Virus record (IMG/VR): IMGVR_UViG_3300009419_000103
Location: 1 to 23,054 of that record
Source of the DNA: a virus
DNA length: 23,054 nt
Strand: one strand, 5' to 3'
Below the pieces are notes generated by a model. The model saw only the letters and a program-made list of their open reading frames with translations. It was not told where the DNA came from and ran no database searches. Positions 1 to 6,504 of this stretch are shown in pieces (within the stretch, counting starts at the first letter, position 1; every line of letters begins with the position of its first letter). The position numbers and the translations under genes are program-made.

Positions 1-10
1 CAGTCAATAC

Positions 11-721
11 TTATCTTGCCAATATATTGGTTACTGCACCCGCATTGCTTACAAAGCCCACACGGATGAATGGGTGATATCCATTTACATTATAATGGAA
101 TGTGTCTGTTATTTCAGTATAACTATATATTGTACTGATTGGATACCAATCTGTGTTACCAATAGTAGAACCTTCAATCAATACATTACCATAGAAGTCA
201 GTATATGTGGCTTGCAGTGTTAATGTAGGATTGTTGCTTGTGGTATAAACACTAGTATAATATACGACAGAGTTAGAATCAGGTACATATGATCCGTCGT
301 TTGAATACCAATCTGGATTAGGATATGCTTGACCAGTAGGAATAGTTATTTCATTACTAGGAACAAAGCTAGGTAATATGCTATTAACAATATTCATATC
401 ACCGCGGCCGCCTGCATTTTGGTCTACGAATACGGGGTAATCAAATGTGCCTACCGGAATCTCTAATGTGTAATAACATTTTTGTGCTTCAATTTCTTCT
501 AGTTCTCCTGGGTTTAACATCAATGCGGCTATGCCTGTCGCACCTAATTGAATAGTAAGTGCTTTTCTAATAAGGACCGTAGTACCTGTTGCATTTAATA
601 TTCTGCAAGAGATTTCTTTTCCTGTGATATTGACAGGTTTCTGTTCCTGATTAAGGAACTGAAATTGAATTTGATTGTCTACACCTTTGTGTAGAGTAAG
701 TGGCTTGGCATACTGAGGCAT
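11..721 (-). CDS. Beta-rich virion/baseplate-type structural protein
   Basis: The protein is about 236 aa. An open frame extends upstream to 874, but I start at ATG 721 because a strong Shine-Dalgarno (AGGAG, 4 nt spacer) lies directly before it and the upstream extension (Met/Tyr/Phe-rich) does not look like a domain. The N-terminal half (LTLHKGVDNQIQFQFLNQEQ, then alternating hydrophobic strands and CYYTLEIPVG) resembles the small beta-sandwich module of phage baseplate or fibre attachment proteins (BppU-N-like). The C-terminal half is rich in Ser, Thr, Tyr and Asn, as in tail-fibre or decoration proteins. There is no signal peptide or membrane segment. A late-promoter-like box lies upstream at 805-812, fitting late expression of a virion part. 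The structural role is inferred from composition and promoter; the exact protein is unknown. Confidence 0.6.
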   Translation of the reverse strand: MPQYAKPLTLHKGVDNQIQFQFLNQEQKPVNITGKEISCRILNATGTTVLIRKALTIQLGATGIAALMLNPGELEEIEAQKCYYTLEIPVGTFDYPVFVDQNAGGRGDMNIVNSILPSFVPSNEITIPTGQAYPNPDWYSNDGSYVPDSNSVVYYTSVYTTSNNPTLTLQATYTDFYGNVLIEGSTIGNTDWYPISTIYSYTEITDTFHYNVNGYHPFIRVGFVSNAGAVTNILAR

Positions 722-804
722 ATAACTCCTAGGGGAATTTCCTGATAAAAGAATAACGATTTGTCGTTGCGTATAAACGAATACTTGAGTTGAGTACATA
801 AACA

Positions 805-812
805 TATTTATC
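805..812 (-). promoter_or_regulatory. T4-type late promoter box (GATAAATA)
   Basis: On the minus strand GATAAATA differs from the T4 late consensus TATAAATA at one base. It would start transcription near 799, giving a leader of about 78 nt with a good SD before the structural gene at 721. A mirror-image box lies at 838-845. Confidence 0.5.
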
Positions 813-837
813 AAAATATATTGCCAGGCAACCCGAT

Positions 838-845
838 GATAAATA
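838..845 (+). promoter_or_regulatory. T4-type late promoter box (GATAAATA)
   Basis: Plus-strand GATAAATA, one base off TATAAATA, with a predicted start near 851. This favours ATG 866 over ATG 836 for the gene that follows, because 836 would lie upstream of the transcription start. Confidence 0.5.
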
Positions 846-865
846 TTTCGGTCAATACAATAACA

Positions 866-1246
866 ATGATTCAAAACGAATTCTTCCAGAAATTAACTGA
901 AAACCACCCGTTCATCACTATATGTTCATATGCCAACCAAGATTATGTTGGAATCGTACAGAATAGAGATGATATAGTCACCACAATCTATGACTATGGT
1001 GCTATAATTGACCCTATAGTTAAGGAGAAATTCTTAGAATTAGGGGATGTTTGGTGGTGGGAAAGTAATAGATTAGTCCCCATCAATCTATTCTTAAAGG
1101 AAGAATGGATTATGTTCAGACCCTATTTAAGGACTTTCAACAATAAAAGTCTGACTGTAATACATGGTCCTACATGTAGTATAAGTGAACTACATAAACG
1201 CAGGACCAAACGCCGTAGTATTACGCTTGTAAAGCGGATGTTGTAA
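866..1246 (+). CDS. Conserved T4-type phage small protein, function unknown
   Basis: The protein is 126 aa from ATG 866; in-frame ATG 836 and 821 are alternatives. I prefer 866 because the late box at 838-845 would start the transcript near 851 and because MIQNEFFQKL is where the folded protein appears to begin. There is no clear SD. The sequence has a compact beta-rich core (SYANQDYVGIVQNRDD, TIYDYGAI), a Trp triplet (DVWWWESNRLVPINLFL) and a basic tail (KRRTKRR). I believe similar proteins occur in other aquatic T4-type phages, but I know no function. It is one of only two plus-strand genes here. Its last 26 nt overlap tail-to-tail with the DnaE-like gene on the other strand. Confidence 0.7.
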   Translation: MIQNEFFQKLTENHPFITICSYANQDYVGIVQNRDDIVTTIYDYGAIIDPIVKEKFLELGDVWWWESNRLVPINLFLKEEWIMFRPYLRTFNNKSLTVIHGPTCSISELHKRRTKRRSITLVKRML

Positions 1247-1802
1247 GTAAATTCATATGCACTGCAACTAATTGCGAATAACCAATTGCATGGGCTTTCT
1301 TAAAAGAATATCCATCATCTTCTTTATTCCATATAGTTTGACTCACTTCACTCCAACTCTTGCCAATTAAGTGCTTTTTAGCAGGACGAATCAATGCTAA
1401 AAACATTGCTAGTCTAGGGATACTATTAATAGGTTCAGGCATCCTCTGAATACTCTGATAATGATTTGCCAAGTGAATCAGTTTTTCAACAAATTCTCTA
1501 TCATTTAGCTTAGACCAATCAGGTTCACGCATCAATTCAATCAAGTGCCGTTCATCTCGAACCTGAGAGTATACATGCACATTCAATAAGTCTAGTTTGA
1601 AATATCCACGCTTCTCTGCATCTTCATAATGAAGTGCTGACATGTTATTGACAGGATCATATGGAATGTCTGTTATATAAACACCTGTATTGTGTCTACG
1701 CACAGGAGAGACATTACGCATTGAAGCAGGTGTATGAGGGATCAACTTTAGTAATTCATCCCTTGAACCAAAGTCAATGTCAATATCTGAATCTATTCTC
1801 AT
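1221..1802 (-). CDS. Mini DnaE-like (Pol III alpha palm-like) protein
   Basis: The protein is 193 aa, versus roughly 1,100 aa for bacterial DnaE. Several short DnaE landmarks appear in the right order. SDIDIDF (res 5-11) matches E. coli PDFDVDF with D8/D10 at catalytic D401/D403. RHNTGVYI (about res 36-43) matches KHAGGVVI. YFKLDLLNV (res 67-75) matches VKFDFLGL with D71 at catalytic D555. ALIRPAKKHLIGK matches the ALFRPGP segment. FKKAHAIGYSQLVAVHMNLL matches [20 protein letters not shown]. The PHP, most of the fingers, the beta-binding and the OB parts are absent. The start overlaps the exonuclease stop by 4 nt (ATGA), so translation is probably coupled. It may be a minimal polymerase, a primer-end binding factor or a decoy; activity is unproven. 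Homologous small proteins occur, I believe, in other T4-type aquatic phages. Confidence 0.7.
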   Translation of the reverse strand: MRIDSDIDIDFGSRDELLKLIPHTPASMRNVSPVRRHNTGVYITDIPYDPVNNMSALHYEDAEKRGYFKLDLLNVHVYSQVRDERHLIELMREPDWSKLNDREFVEKLIHLANHYQSIQRMPEPINSIPRLAMFLALIRPAKKHLIGKSWSEVSQTIWNKEDDGYSFKKAHAIGYSQLVAVHMNLLTTSALQA

Positions 1803-2356
1803 CTTGCGGGTGTTACCAATCCTGCTTTAATCAATTTCACATAACCTTGTTGTACAACGATTGCTTGGCGTTCAGCATCTTCTACTGCCTTATGGCTTGT
1901 TACATGCCCGCCGTCTTTTAGGTTGACACCAGTGATATCATACAATGTACGGGTGTCTCTGATATCCCAGAAGTTCCAAGGTGTGTTTTTTCCAAGTTGT
2001 TTCCAAGCATGATCCATAACTACCACGTCAAAACTTGCTCCGTTACTCCACGCACCTTTACTACGATTCCAACAAAACTTGTACAATTGATTCATTGCCT
2101 CTTCAAAAGAGACACGGTCTCTGTCACCCATAGCTTCTTCAATTGCTTCAGGTGATTGCTTGCCCCACCATTCCATTGTTGCATCATTAATACTTCGATT
2201 ATAAATCTCTGTTTGATCTTCAATTGTAGGACGAATCTCAATTTTATCGATAATGCCACTACCTTTAGGGTCAAACAATACCGCACCGATAGTAAGAATC
2301 ACACAATCCGGTGTTGTGTCTAGTGATTCAATGTCAATCATTACATCTACTGCCAT
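1799..2356 (-). CDS. dexA: DexA-like DEDDh 3'-5' exonuclease
   Basis: The protein is 185 aa (T4 DexA is 227 aa). It is a DnaQ-fold exonuclease that removes nucleotides from DNA 3' ends using two metal ions. Visible motifs are Exo I MIDIESLDT (D8, E10), Exo II SNGASFDVVVMDHAW (D110) and Exo III SHKAVEDAERQ (H155, D160), the DEDDh pattern. TMEWWGKQSPEA and FWDIRDTRT resemble T4 DexA (TIEWW..QSPEA, FW..RDIRT), which separates it from a generic epsilon subunit. The start has SD AAGGA upstream. It overlaps the DnaE-like gene by ATGA, so an exonuclease and a polymerase-palm-like protein are made from one coupled message. Likely roles are host DNA degradation or 3'-end processing; a proofreading partnership is an inference. 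Confidence 0.85.
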   Translation of the reverse strand: MAVDVMIDIESLDTTPDCVILTIGAVLFDPKGSGIIDKIEIRPTIEDQTEIYNRSINDATMEWWGKQSPEAIEEAMGDRDRVSFEEAMNQLYKFCWNRSKGAWSNGASFDVVVMDHAWKQLGKNTPWNFWDIRDTRTLYDITGVNLKDGGHVTSHKAVEDAERQAIVVQQGYVKLIKAGLVTPAR

Positions 2357-2373
2357 AATATTCCTTTTCTTTA

Positions 2374-2628
2374 TTATACAGTCAAAGCATAGTGAGTGTA
2401 AATCTTTTCGGACATTACAATTGTGTCAGGACTATACCACCATGTGTCACAATATTTTGCCTCGCCGTAATGATAGTCTAGCCATTGTCTAGCAATTGAT
2501 ACATCTTTGGTAATAGCATAAAAGATTCTTTCTTCCCAACCATTATTACCATCAGGAACAGTCTTCTTTAGTTTCCTAAAGTATACCGGTTCTACTTCTA
2601 TAATTTCCTGTGCAGGAAAAAATGTCAT
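2374..2628 (-). CDS. Small array protein, degenerate C-terminal motif
   Basis: The protein is 84 aa. ATG 2628 is chosen because it overlaps the upstream stop as ATGA; an in-frame ATG at 2646 is possible. No known family. The C-terminus WWYSPDTIVMSEKIYTHYAL lines up loosely with the array motif (Trp, beta strand, S-E-K, then an aromatic helix ending in Leu) but lacks the final L-R-W. It is the last small ORF of the packed run and is followed after 17 nt by the exonuclease gene, which has its own SD. Function unknown. Confidence 0.6.
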   Translation of the reverse strand: MTFFPAQEIIEVEPVYFRKLKKTVPDGNNGWEERIFYAITKDVSIARQWLDYHYGEAKYCDTWWYSPDTIVMSEKIYTHYALTV

Positions 2629-2975
2629 GCTTTGAGTGTTTTCCATATGTATTTCTTTTCCAGTATGTCTTGAAAATGTTCTGCTTCATGTTTGTTTCTA
2701 AACACAACACAACGAATCTCATACATGTCCATTAAGTATTCACTATAGTCATGCTTATTACCTTGTACCCAAACAGTAAAATCAAGCCACAGTGTGTCAA
2801 GATCACCGCCATGGAGTAGTATACCCAATCCTACTTCAAAACATTTTACTTCTCCAAACAATATGTCTAGTAACTTTAGACCAGTGTCTGCCTCTTTGAT
2901 ATTCTTAAATGAGGGCCAATGTACTACATGGTTATTTTTTTCAGTTGTATATAATTCAAAAGGTGTATTGTTCAT
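2625..2975 (-). CDS. Small array protein, function unknown
   Basis: The protein is 116 aa, starting at ATG 2975, which overlaps the upstream stop as ATGA. It is acidic and aromatic, with no signal peptide or membrane helix. The segment IRCVVFRNKHEAEHFQDIL near the C-terminus has the strand-turn-helix pattern of the array motif (F-R-N-K-H-E-A-x-x-F), followed by about 11 extra residues instead of the usual immediate stop. It also carries a Gly/Leu-rich middle (GLGILLHGGDLDTLWLDF). No function can be assigned. Confidence 0.6.
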   Translation of the reverse strand: MNNTPFELYTTEKNNHVVHWPSFKNIKEADTGLKLLDILFGEVKCFEVGLGILLHGGDLDTLWLDFTVWVQGNKHDYSEYLMDMYEIRCVVFRNKHEAEHFQDILEKKYIWKTLKA

Positions 2976-3244
2976 TGAAATTTTAATAAAAATATTAGGT
3001 ACTTCTTTTCGTCTACTATCTGATAACCATCTGTTATGTTACCATTGACGATGTTCATCTTTACTCCGTACTTACCTTCAAGGTAATCTTCAAAATCATA
3101 CGCATCAAATTCTGTATATTTGTTTTGTTCCTGATATTCTCTACGCACAAGTTTTAATGCCGCCCAATAATCCCAACGTCTTTTGCGTTGTTCTATGTTA
3201 GGATCATCGTCATCGTAATCTTGAAATGGCGGTACTGTAGTCAT
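2972..3244 (-). CDS. Small array protein with C-terminal FxLxF motif
   Basis: The protein is 90 aa. I start at ATG 3244 (MTTVPPF), which overlaps the previous stop as ATGA, rather than at the in-frame start at 3265. An acidic stretch (DYDDDDPN) is followed by a basic, helical segment (QRKRRWDYWAALKLVRREY). The C-terminus YQIVDEKKYLIFLLKFQ is a clear variant of the array motif: D-E-K-K-Y-x-x-F-x-L-K-F and stop. It is probably cytoplasmic and its function is unknown. Confidence 0.65.
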   Translation of the reverse strand: MTTVPPFQDYDDDDPNIEQRKRRWDYWAALKLVRREYQEQNKYTEFDAYDFEDYLEGKYGVKMNIVNGNITDGYQIVDEKKYLIFLLKFQ

Positions 3245-3459
3245 TTGTATAGTAGTTCGAACCAAGAAGCTAGTTCTTCTTTGTAGAAAGTGAACAGTGT
3301 ATATCTATCATAGAGTACACCATACCGTTCAAGATCATATTCAGGTTTATGATATGAGAAATCAAAATCAGTGCCTTGAACATAGCCTTTAGCCCGTAAT
3401 TCTCTTACTATATCCATCATAGCATCGGGCTTCATATTAGGTAATTTGATTTCAATCAT
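3241..3459 (-). CDS. Small array protein with C-terminal motif
   Basis: The protein is 72 aa, starting at ATG 3459, which overlaps the upstream stop as ATGA. A predicted helix (PDAMMDIVRELRAKGY) is followed by aromatic strands (TDFDFSYHKPEYDL) and then LFTFYKEELASWFELLYK at the C-terminus. That ending aligns with the array motif (F-x-F-x-x-E-x-x-A-x-W-F-x-L, with Y-K in place of R-W). The helix-strand-strand-helix order is the same as in its neighbours. Function unknown. Confidence 0.65.
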   Translation of the reverse strand: MIEIKLPNMKPDAMMDIVRELRAKGYVQGTDFDFSYHKPEYDLERYGVLYDRYTLFTFYKEELASWFELLYK

Positions 3460-3680
3460 GAAGAAAACTTAATCGCAAAAAAAGTGGCAAGTTTTTCATC
3501 TTCTAGTGTAAGATACCATCGCTTTTGGACCATACTTGGCTCCCACTCATTTTTAACTATCCATCCTTGTCCACCGATGCTATTATGTAGATAGTGCATT
3601 CGTGGTCCTACATTCTTAGCAAGCCATTGTTCTTGCTCTCCCGTTAATTTATTATGAGGTAACGGTATCTTTATCGTCAT
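3456..3680 (-). CDS. Small array protein with C-terminal motif
   Basis: The protein is 74 aa from ATG 3680 and overlaps the upstream gene by 29 nt, longer than the 1-13 nt usual in this array. QEQWLAKNVGPRMHY resembles the W-x-x-x-x-x-G helix seen in several array members (for example EKWCKNNLGERY and FNWCVKQFGPEP). It is followed by two Trp-containing strands and ends with RWYLTLEDEKLATFFAIKF, matching F/W-x-x-E-D-E-K-x-A-x-x-F-x-x-K-F. This gives one of the fullest views of the shared helix-strand-strand-helix layout. Function unknown. Confidence 0.65.
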   Translation of the reverse strand: MTIKIPLPHNKLTGEQEQWLAKNVGPRMHYLHNSIGGQGWIVKNEWEPSMVQKRWYLTLEDEKLATFFAIKFSS

Positions 3681-3945
3681 GTGTTAGTAAATCAAATAGT
3701 GTACTGTACTGAGTTTCTGGTTCCATGTGAAAGCCTGTACCCCACACAATCCAAACTTTACGCTTGTATGCTTTCTCCCACCAGATGCGTTTACCTGTTA
3801 CTGTTTTTCGGGGTAATAAAGCAAAGTATTCAGTCCATGGATAACAGTCAGCACCGTCAGTTATAATGTAATAGTCCACTTTTACGTTCCTGTATCGTAT
3901 CAATTCAATATTCCAGCCTAGACTACGGCCCCAATTTATAGCCAT
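3652..3945 (-). CDS. Small Trp-rich array protein, extended C-terminus
   Basis: The protein is 97 aa. ATG 3945 lies inside the last codons of the upstream gene (AAATGGCTATAA carries both the end of the K-W-L-stop sequence and this ATG). It is Trp/Tyr-rich (DCYPWTEYFALLP, IWWEKAYKRKVWIVWG). GFHMEPETQYSTLFDLLTH is a degenerate version of the array motif and is followed by eight charged or polar residues (DDKDTVTS) in the region overlapping the next gene. That suggests a read-through or lost stop relative to its paralogues. Function unknown. Confidence 0.6.
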   Translation of the reverse strand: MAINWGRSLGWNIELIRYRNVKVDYYIITDGADCYPWTEYFALLPRKTVTGKRIWWEKAYKRKVWIVWGTGFHMEPETQYSTLFDLLTHDDKDTVTS

Positions 3946-4196
3946 TTAAGTATGAACCATTCAGCGTCTTGTTTCTTTTCAAAGACAAATGTTCTACCTA
4001 ACTTGGTATGTTTACCCGTGCAGTTTTCATCAATCCATAGTTCAATATCAATTGATTCATACCTGTCTTTTAGTCGTTCTAATTCAACTTTAGTCCAACC
4101 AGTTGCTATTAACATGTCTAACATAATTTCGTTGTCAATTTCTTTTGCTAAGATTCTACTAATCTCTCCTGCAATGTCTTCTACTAAGTCTGACAC
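3936..4196 (-). CDS. Small array protein with full C-terminal motif
   Basis: The protein is 86 aa with a GTG start at 4196, supported by AAGGA 7 nt upstream; no ATG occurs until about residue 25. An N-terminal amphipathic helix (VEDIAGEISRILAKEIDNE) precedes TGWTKVELERLKDRY and a strand segment. The C-terminus RTFVFEKKQDAEWFILKWL is a near-consensus array motif (F-x-F-x-x-K-x-D-A-x-W-F-x-L-K-W). It overlaps the upstream gene by 13 nt and the downstream gene by 10 nt. Function unknown. Confidence 0.65.
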   Translation of the reverse strand: MSDLVEDIAGEISRILAKEIDNEIMLDMLIATGWTKVELERLKDRYESIDIELWIDENCTGKHTKLGRTFVFEKKQDAEWFILKWL

Positions 4197-4471
4197 ATGT
4201 ATTCCTTCATTGTGATTTCTTCATACTCACCTGCGAATGCGATTCTAAAGACTTTTGCGGCTTCACTCCACTCAAACTGAATCACATCATATTCTTTTGG
4301 ACTATCCATTGTTCCGTATACACTAGCCCACTCGACATGGAAGCGATTGAAGCAACCCTTCTCAGGATATGCTTCTGCCCACTGGTACATATCAGTAGTA
4401 CACTTTTTTACTTTGAATCTGTAAGTAAAGTATGGGCGATTATTACCTCCGCCACTATAAAAGTATTCCAT
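4184..4471 (-). CDS. Small protein in array, lacks the shared motif
   Basis: The protein is 95 aa. ATG 4471 shares one base with the upstream stop (TGATG), so re-initiation is likely; the frame is also open to a GTG at 4480. It is rich in aromatic residues (YFYSGGGNNRPYFTYRF, MYQWAEAYPEKGCFNRFHVEW). The C-terminus (FRIAFAGEYEEITMKEYM) does not fit the array motif, so it may be an unrelated insertion or a diverged member. Function unknown. Confidence 0.6.
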   Translation of the reverse strand: MEYFYSGGGNNRPYFTYRFKVKKCTTDMYQWAEAYPEKGCFNRFHVEWASVYGTMDSPKEYDVIQFEWSEAAKVFRIAFAGEYEEITMKEYMCQT

Positions 4472-4722
4472 CAGTTCCACCGTAATAAGAACAATGTCAG
4501 GTCTTCATCGTTGCACAAGAAAATTTCACCTTGTTCTGAGATATTATCTAGCCAACGAGTTCGTTCAATATCATCTTGATATCCTGCAGGGCCTAATGTT
4601 TCAATACACCAAGCACGAATCTCATTACCGTCAACCTCGCCCTTGCCCCTCCAAGATACAGTGTGAATGTTTCGTTCACTACCGTAGTAGTGTTCTGTTT
4701 TATGCGTGAATGGAGTAGTCAT
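4471..4722 (-). CDS. Small array protein with C-terminal LLRW motif
   Basis: The protein is 83 aa. ATG 4722 is chosen because it overlaps the upstream stop as ATGA; ATG 4740 is in frame. RAWCIETLGPAGYQ matches the W-C-x-x-x-x-G helix signature shared with other members (EKWCKNNLGERY, FNWCVKQFGPEP). TRWLDNI gives the central Trp strand and EIFLCNDEDLTLFLLRWN is the C-terminal motif with intact L-R-W. Function unknown. Confidence 0.65.
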   Translation of the reverse strand: MTTPFTHKTEHYYGSERNIHTVSWRGKGEVDGNEIRAWCIETLGPAGYQDDIERTRWLDNISEQGEIFLCNDEDLTLFLLRWN

Positions 4723-5147
4723 CTGTTTAAGATTGCCCACATGTCAAGTTTATTTTTCATTTCTTCCTTCTCCTGATGTGCATTGTAACGACTACGTTCT
4801 GCGGCTTCTCTCATGTATTTTTCAGTAAGAACTTCTTGTCGCAATTGTTCAATCAATTCACTGACCTTCATCGTTTTCATTTCTTCAATTTCGTCTAGTG
4901 CTTGCTTTAGTTGTTCATTGAGATATTCTATCTCATTTTCAAGATGACTGATGTATTGACCAGGAAGATAATCATTGCATGTATCTTTATCTCTAAAGGT
5001 GCAGTCTGTTTGATCCATGCCCGCTCGTTCAAGATCATCTAGGATAGCTCCAGGATGCCGATCCATATATGTAGCAAGTCTGACACGAACAGGGTCGTTG
5101 TCAAATTTAATAGTGTAGTCAATCAATTCATTGTCAGTCATATTCAT
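4719..5147 (-). CDS. Coiled-coil protein in array
   Basis: The protein is 142 aa from ATG 5147, which overlaps the upstream stop as ATGA; ATG 5153 is also in frame. The N-terminal third is a small globular segment (NELIDYTIKFDNDPVRVRLA). From about residue 68 it is almost entirely a charged heptad-like helix (HLENEIEYLNEQLKQALDEI and onwards), predicting a coiled coil and oligomerisation. It lacks the C-terminal array motif, so it may scaffold or cap the neighbouring proteins, or simply be an unrelated gene in the run. Confidence 0.65.
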   Translation of the reverse strand: MNMTDNELIDYTIKFDNDPVRVRLATYMDRHPGAILDDLERAGMDQTDCTFRDKDTCNDYLPGQYISHLENEIEYLNEQLKQALDEIEEMKTMKVSELIEQLRQEVLTEKYMREAAERSRYNAHQEKEEMKNKLDMWAILNR

Positions 5148-5323
5148 CGCCATATTAAGTTAAACCAAACTGCATCTTTATCTTCTACTTCATAGTAGAT
5201 ATCATCATATCCAATCTGCCATGCAGCCCATTCTGTTTTATCCACATAGTTCTTACAGTTCTTTTCTATCCATTCACACTGTATATACCATGTGGTAGGA
5301 CATGATATTGTAACTCTGGTCAC
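5144..5323 (-). CDS. Very small array protein with C-terminal motif
   Basis: The protein is 59 aa if it starts at GTG 5323, which overlaps the upstream stop as GTGA. A GTG at 5344 would add seven residues, and there is no ATG in the frame. TTWYIQCEWIEKNCKNY gives a short strand plus a Trp/Cys helix, TEWAAWQIGY the central Trp strand, and DIYYEVEDKDAVWFNLIWR a textbook C-terminal motif (E-D-K-D-A-x-W-F-x-L-x-W). It is probably close to the minimal unit of the family. Function unknown. Confidence 0.6.
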   Translation of the reverse strand: MTRVTISCPTTWYIQCEWIEKNCKNYVDKTEWAAWQIGYDDIYYEVEDKDAVWFNLIWR

Positions 5324-5733
5324 GCCCACCTCAACATGAACCACTCATAGTCTTTGGCATCACGAAATCTAAATGTTCTATCAACATTGAAATACCATCG
5401 TGTCCATGCGTCAGTATATTTAGGTTCGGGGCCAAATTGTTTCACGCACCAGTTGAACGCTGCCTGTCCGTCTCTAGGCAGTTTTGCTTCATACCACTTG
5501 GCACGACTGAACTTATACTTGTGTTCTGACTTCATAGGTAATACAATTTCTTTGCAAAGATTATTTTGGAACCAAGTATTTAGAGTACTCTTGCCAGTGT
5601 ATTGCACGGCGCTGTACAAAGTCATTTGGCCCTTTTTGAATCCACCCTGATTCATCCGGTTCCAGAGTACTTGTTGGTACGAAAGTAAGGGGAAAGGTTC
5701 TATGCCTTCAGTTACGTCTTTAAGAATGTTCAT
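5320..5733 (-). CDS. P-loop-like segment joined to array motif domain
   Basis: The protein is 137 aa from ATG 5733, which overlaps the upstream stop as ATGA. Residues about 30-51 read GGFKKGQMTLYS followed by AVQYTGKST, a match to the Walker A pattern [AG]-x4-G-K-[ST]. The preceding GGFKKGQ resembles the lead-in of RecA/DnaB-type ATPase cores. There is no room for a complete ATPase fold and no Walker B is visible. From about residue 90 it becomes an ordinary array member: AAFNWCVKQFGPEP, WTRWYF, then RTFRFRDAKDYEWFMLRWA. It looks like a fusion of a truncated P-loop segment to the array domain. Nucleotide binding is unproven. Confidence 0.6.
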   Translation of the reverse strand: MNILKDVTEGIEPFPLLSYQQVLWNRMNQGGFKKGQMTLYSAVQYTGKSTLNTWFQNNLCKEIVLPMKSEHKYKFSRAKWYEAKLPRDGQAAFNWCVKQFGPEPKYTDAWTRWYFNVDRTFRFRDAKDYEWFMLRWA

Positions 5734-6047
5734 TTTACCAACTTTGTAATTATGTTGTACTTTTCAATCGCATCACATACATTCTTCCAGGCATTGAGTT
5801 CTGCTGGTAGTGGTTGCAGTGAAATATGATTGTCTGGATCATGTTCAGGACAGTCTGTCCAAATACTGACTCTAATAGAATGAGAGTGCGGAGCTTTAGA
5901 CTCTCGCCATTCTGTATAATAGTTGTCCCAGTAATATAATCCGTAGCCTTCTTCGCTATCACCAAATGATGGCAATTTATAGGCTAGGTAGTGCCCACTA
6001 ACTTTAGGGCAAATATCTTCTTCGTGTTTCCAAATGCTTGTTATCAT
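5730..6047 (-). CDS. DUF551-like small protein
   Basis: The protein is 105 aa. ATG 6047 shares a base with the upstream stop (TGATG). SIWKHEEDICPKVSGHYLAY near the N-terminus, then YYWDNYYTEWRES and VSIWTDCP, recall the layout of DUF551-type phage proteins (W near the start, P-x-x-x-G-x-Y-L-x-Y, a Trp strand, then a final W-x-x-x-P). The match is by eye and weak. It has no array motif and ends in a helix. Function unknown in this family. Confidence 0.5.
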   Translation of the reverse strand: MITSIWKHEEDICPKVSGHYLAYKLPSFGDSEEGYGLYYWDNYYTEWRESKAPHSHSIRVSIWTDCPEHDPDNHISLQPLPAELNAWKNVCDAIEKYNIITKLVK

Positions 6048-6301
6048 CAGAATCTCAACTTAAACCATACACAGTCTCGTTCATATCTGAATTTTACACT
6101 AATAGTCAATACTTGTCTAGTCCAACGGCAATGTCTTTCTGGATTATCTATATTTTTGTACAACCATAGTACTACTTCTTTGTGTACTAAATCTAACTCA
6201 GTCTGATTATGGGTAACTATATCATGGGTATGCCAAAAAGGATGGTCATCTTCCCAACCTCTAGTCCAATCATAGTGTTCTGGGTAATATTTTATTGCCA
6301 T
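6047..6301 (-). CDS. Small array protein with C-terminal FKLRF motif
   Basis: The protein is 84 aa. Its ATG at 6301 lies inside AAATGGCAATAA, which also encodes the last residues and stop of the upstream gene, the same arrangement as at 3945. The N-terminus is rich in Trp and His (EHYDWTRGWEDDHPFWHTHD). VVLWLYKNIDNPERHCRWTR supplies the helix and central Trp, and SVKFRYERDCVWFKLRF is the C-terminal motif, with F replacing the last W. Function unknown. Confidence 0.65.
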   Translation of the reverse strand: MAIKYYPEHYDWTRGWEDDHPFWHTHDIVTHNQTELDLVHKEVVLWLYKNIDNPERHCRWTRQVLTISVKFRYERDCVWFKLRF

Positions 6302-6504
6302 TTCAATCTAAACCAAAAAGCATCTTTTTCACTTTTAAAATGCCAGCGATAACTTTTAAAACTTATGTCGCTTGCCCAAAAACAAGTCCATGTACCAGTC
6401 TTGCGTTCTATAGGAGAATATCGTTCGCCTAGATTATTCTTGCACCATTTCTCGGCTTCGTAGCCTAGCTTGTTAGTAATTACAGTATATGGTAAATCTT
6501 TCAT
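6292..6504 (-). CDS. Small array protein with full motif (prototype)
   Basis: The protein is 70 aa from ATG 6504, which overlaps the upstream stop as ATGA; a GTG at 6510 is also in frame. It shows every shared element: helix EAEKWCKNNLGERY, strand TWTCFW, strand YRWHF and ending KSEKDAFWFRLKWQ. I use it as the reference for the family: helix with W-C and G, two aromatic strands, then a helix ending in L-[RK]-W within one residue of the stop. There is no membrane segment or signal peptide. Function unknown. Confidence 0.7.
   Translation of the reverse strand: MKDLPYTVITNKLGYEAEKWCKNNLGERYSPIERKTGTWTCFWASDISFKSYRWHFKSEKDAFWFRLKWQ

Noticed and set aside
722-874. N-terminal extension of the 11-721 structural protein
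   Set aside because: It crosses the late box region and lacks an SD, while ATG 721 has AGGAG at good spacing.
1661-1921. Plus-strand ORF of 86 aa opposite the exonuclease/mini-DnaE junction
   Set aside because: It is antisense to two genes with clear family motifs and shows Cys/Tyr-rich shadow composition.
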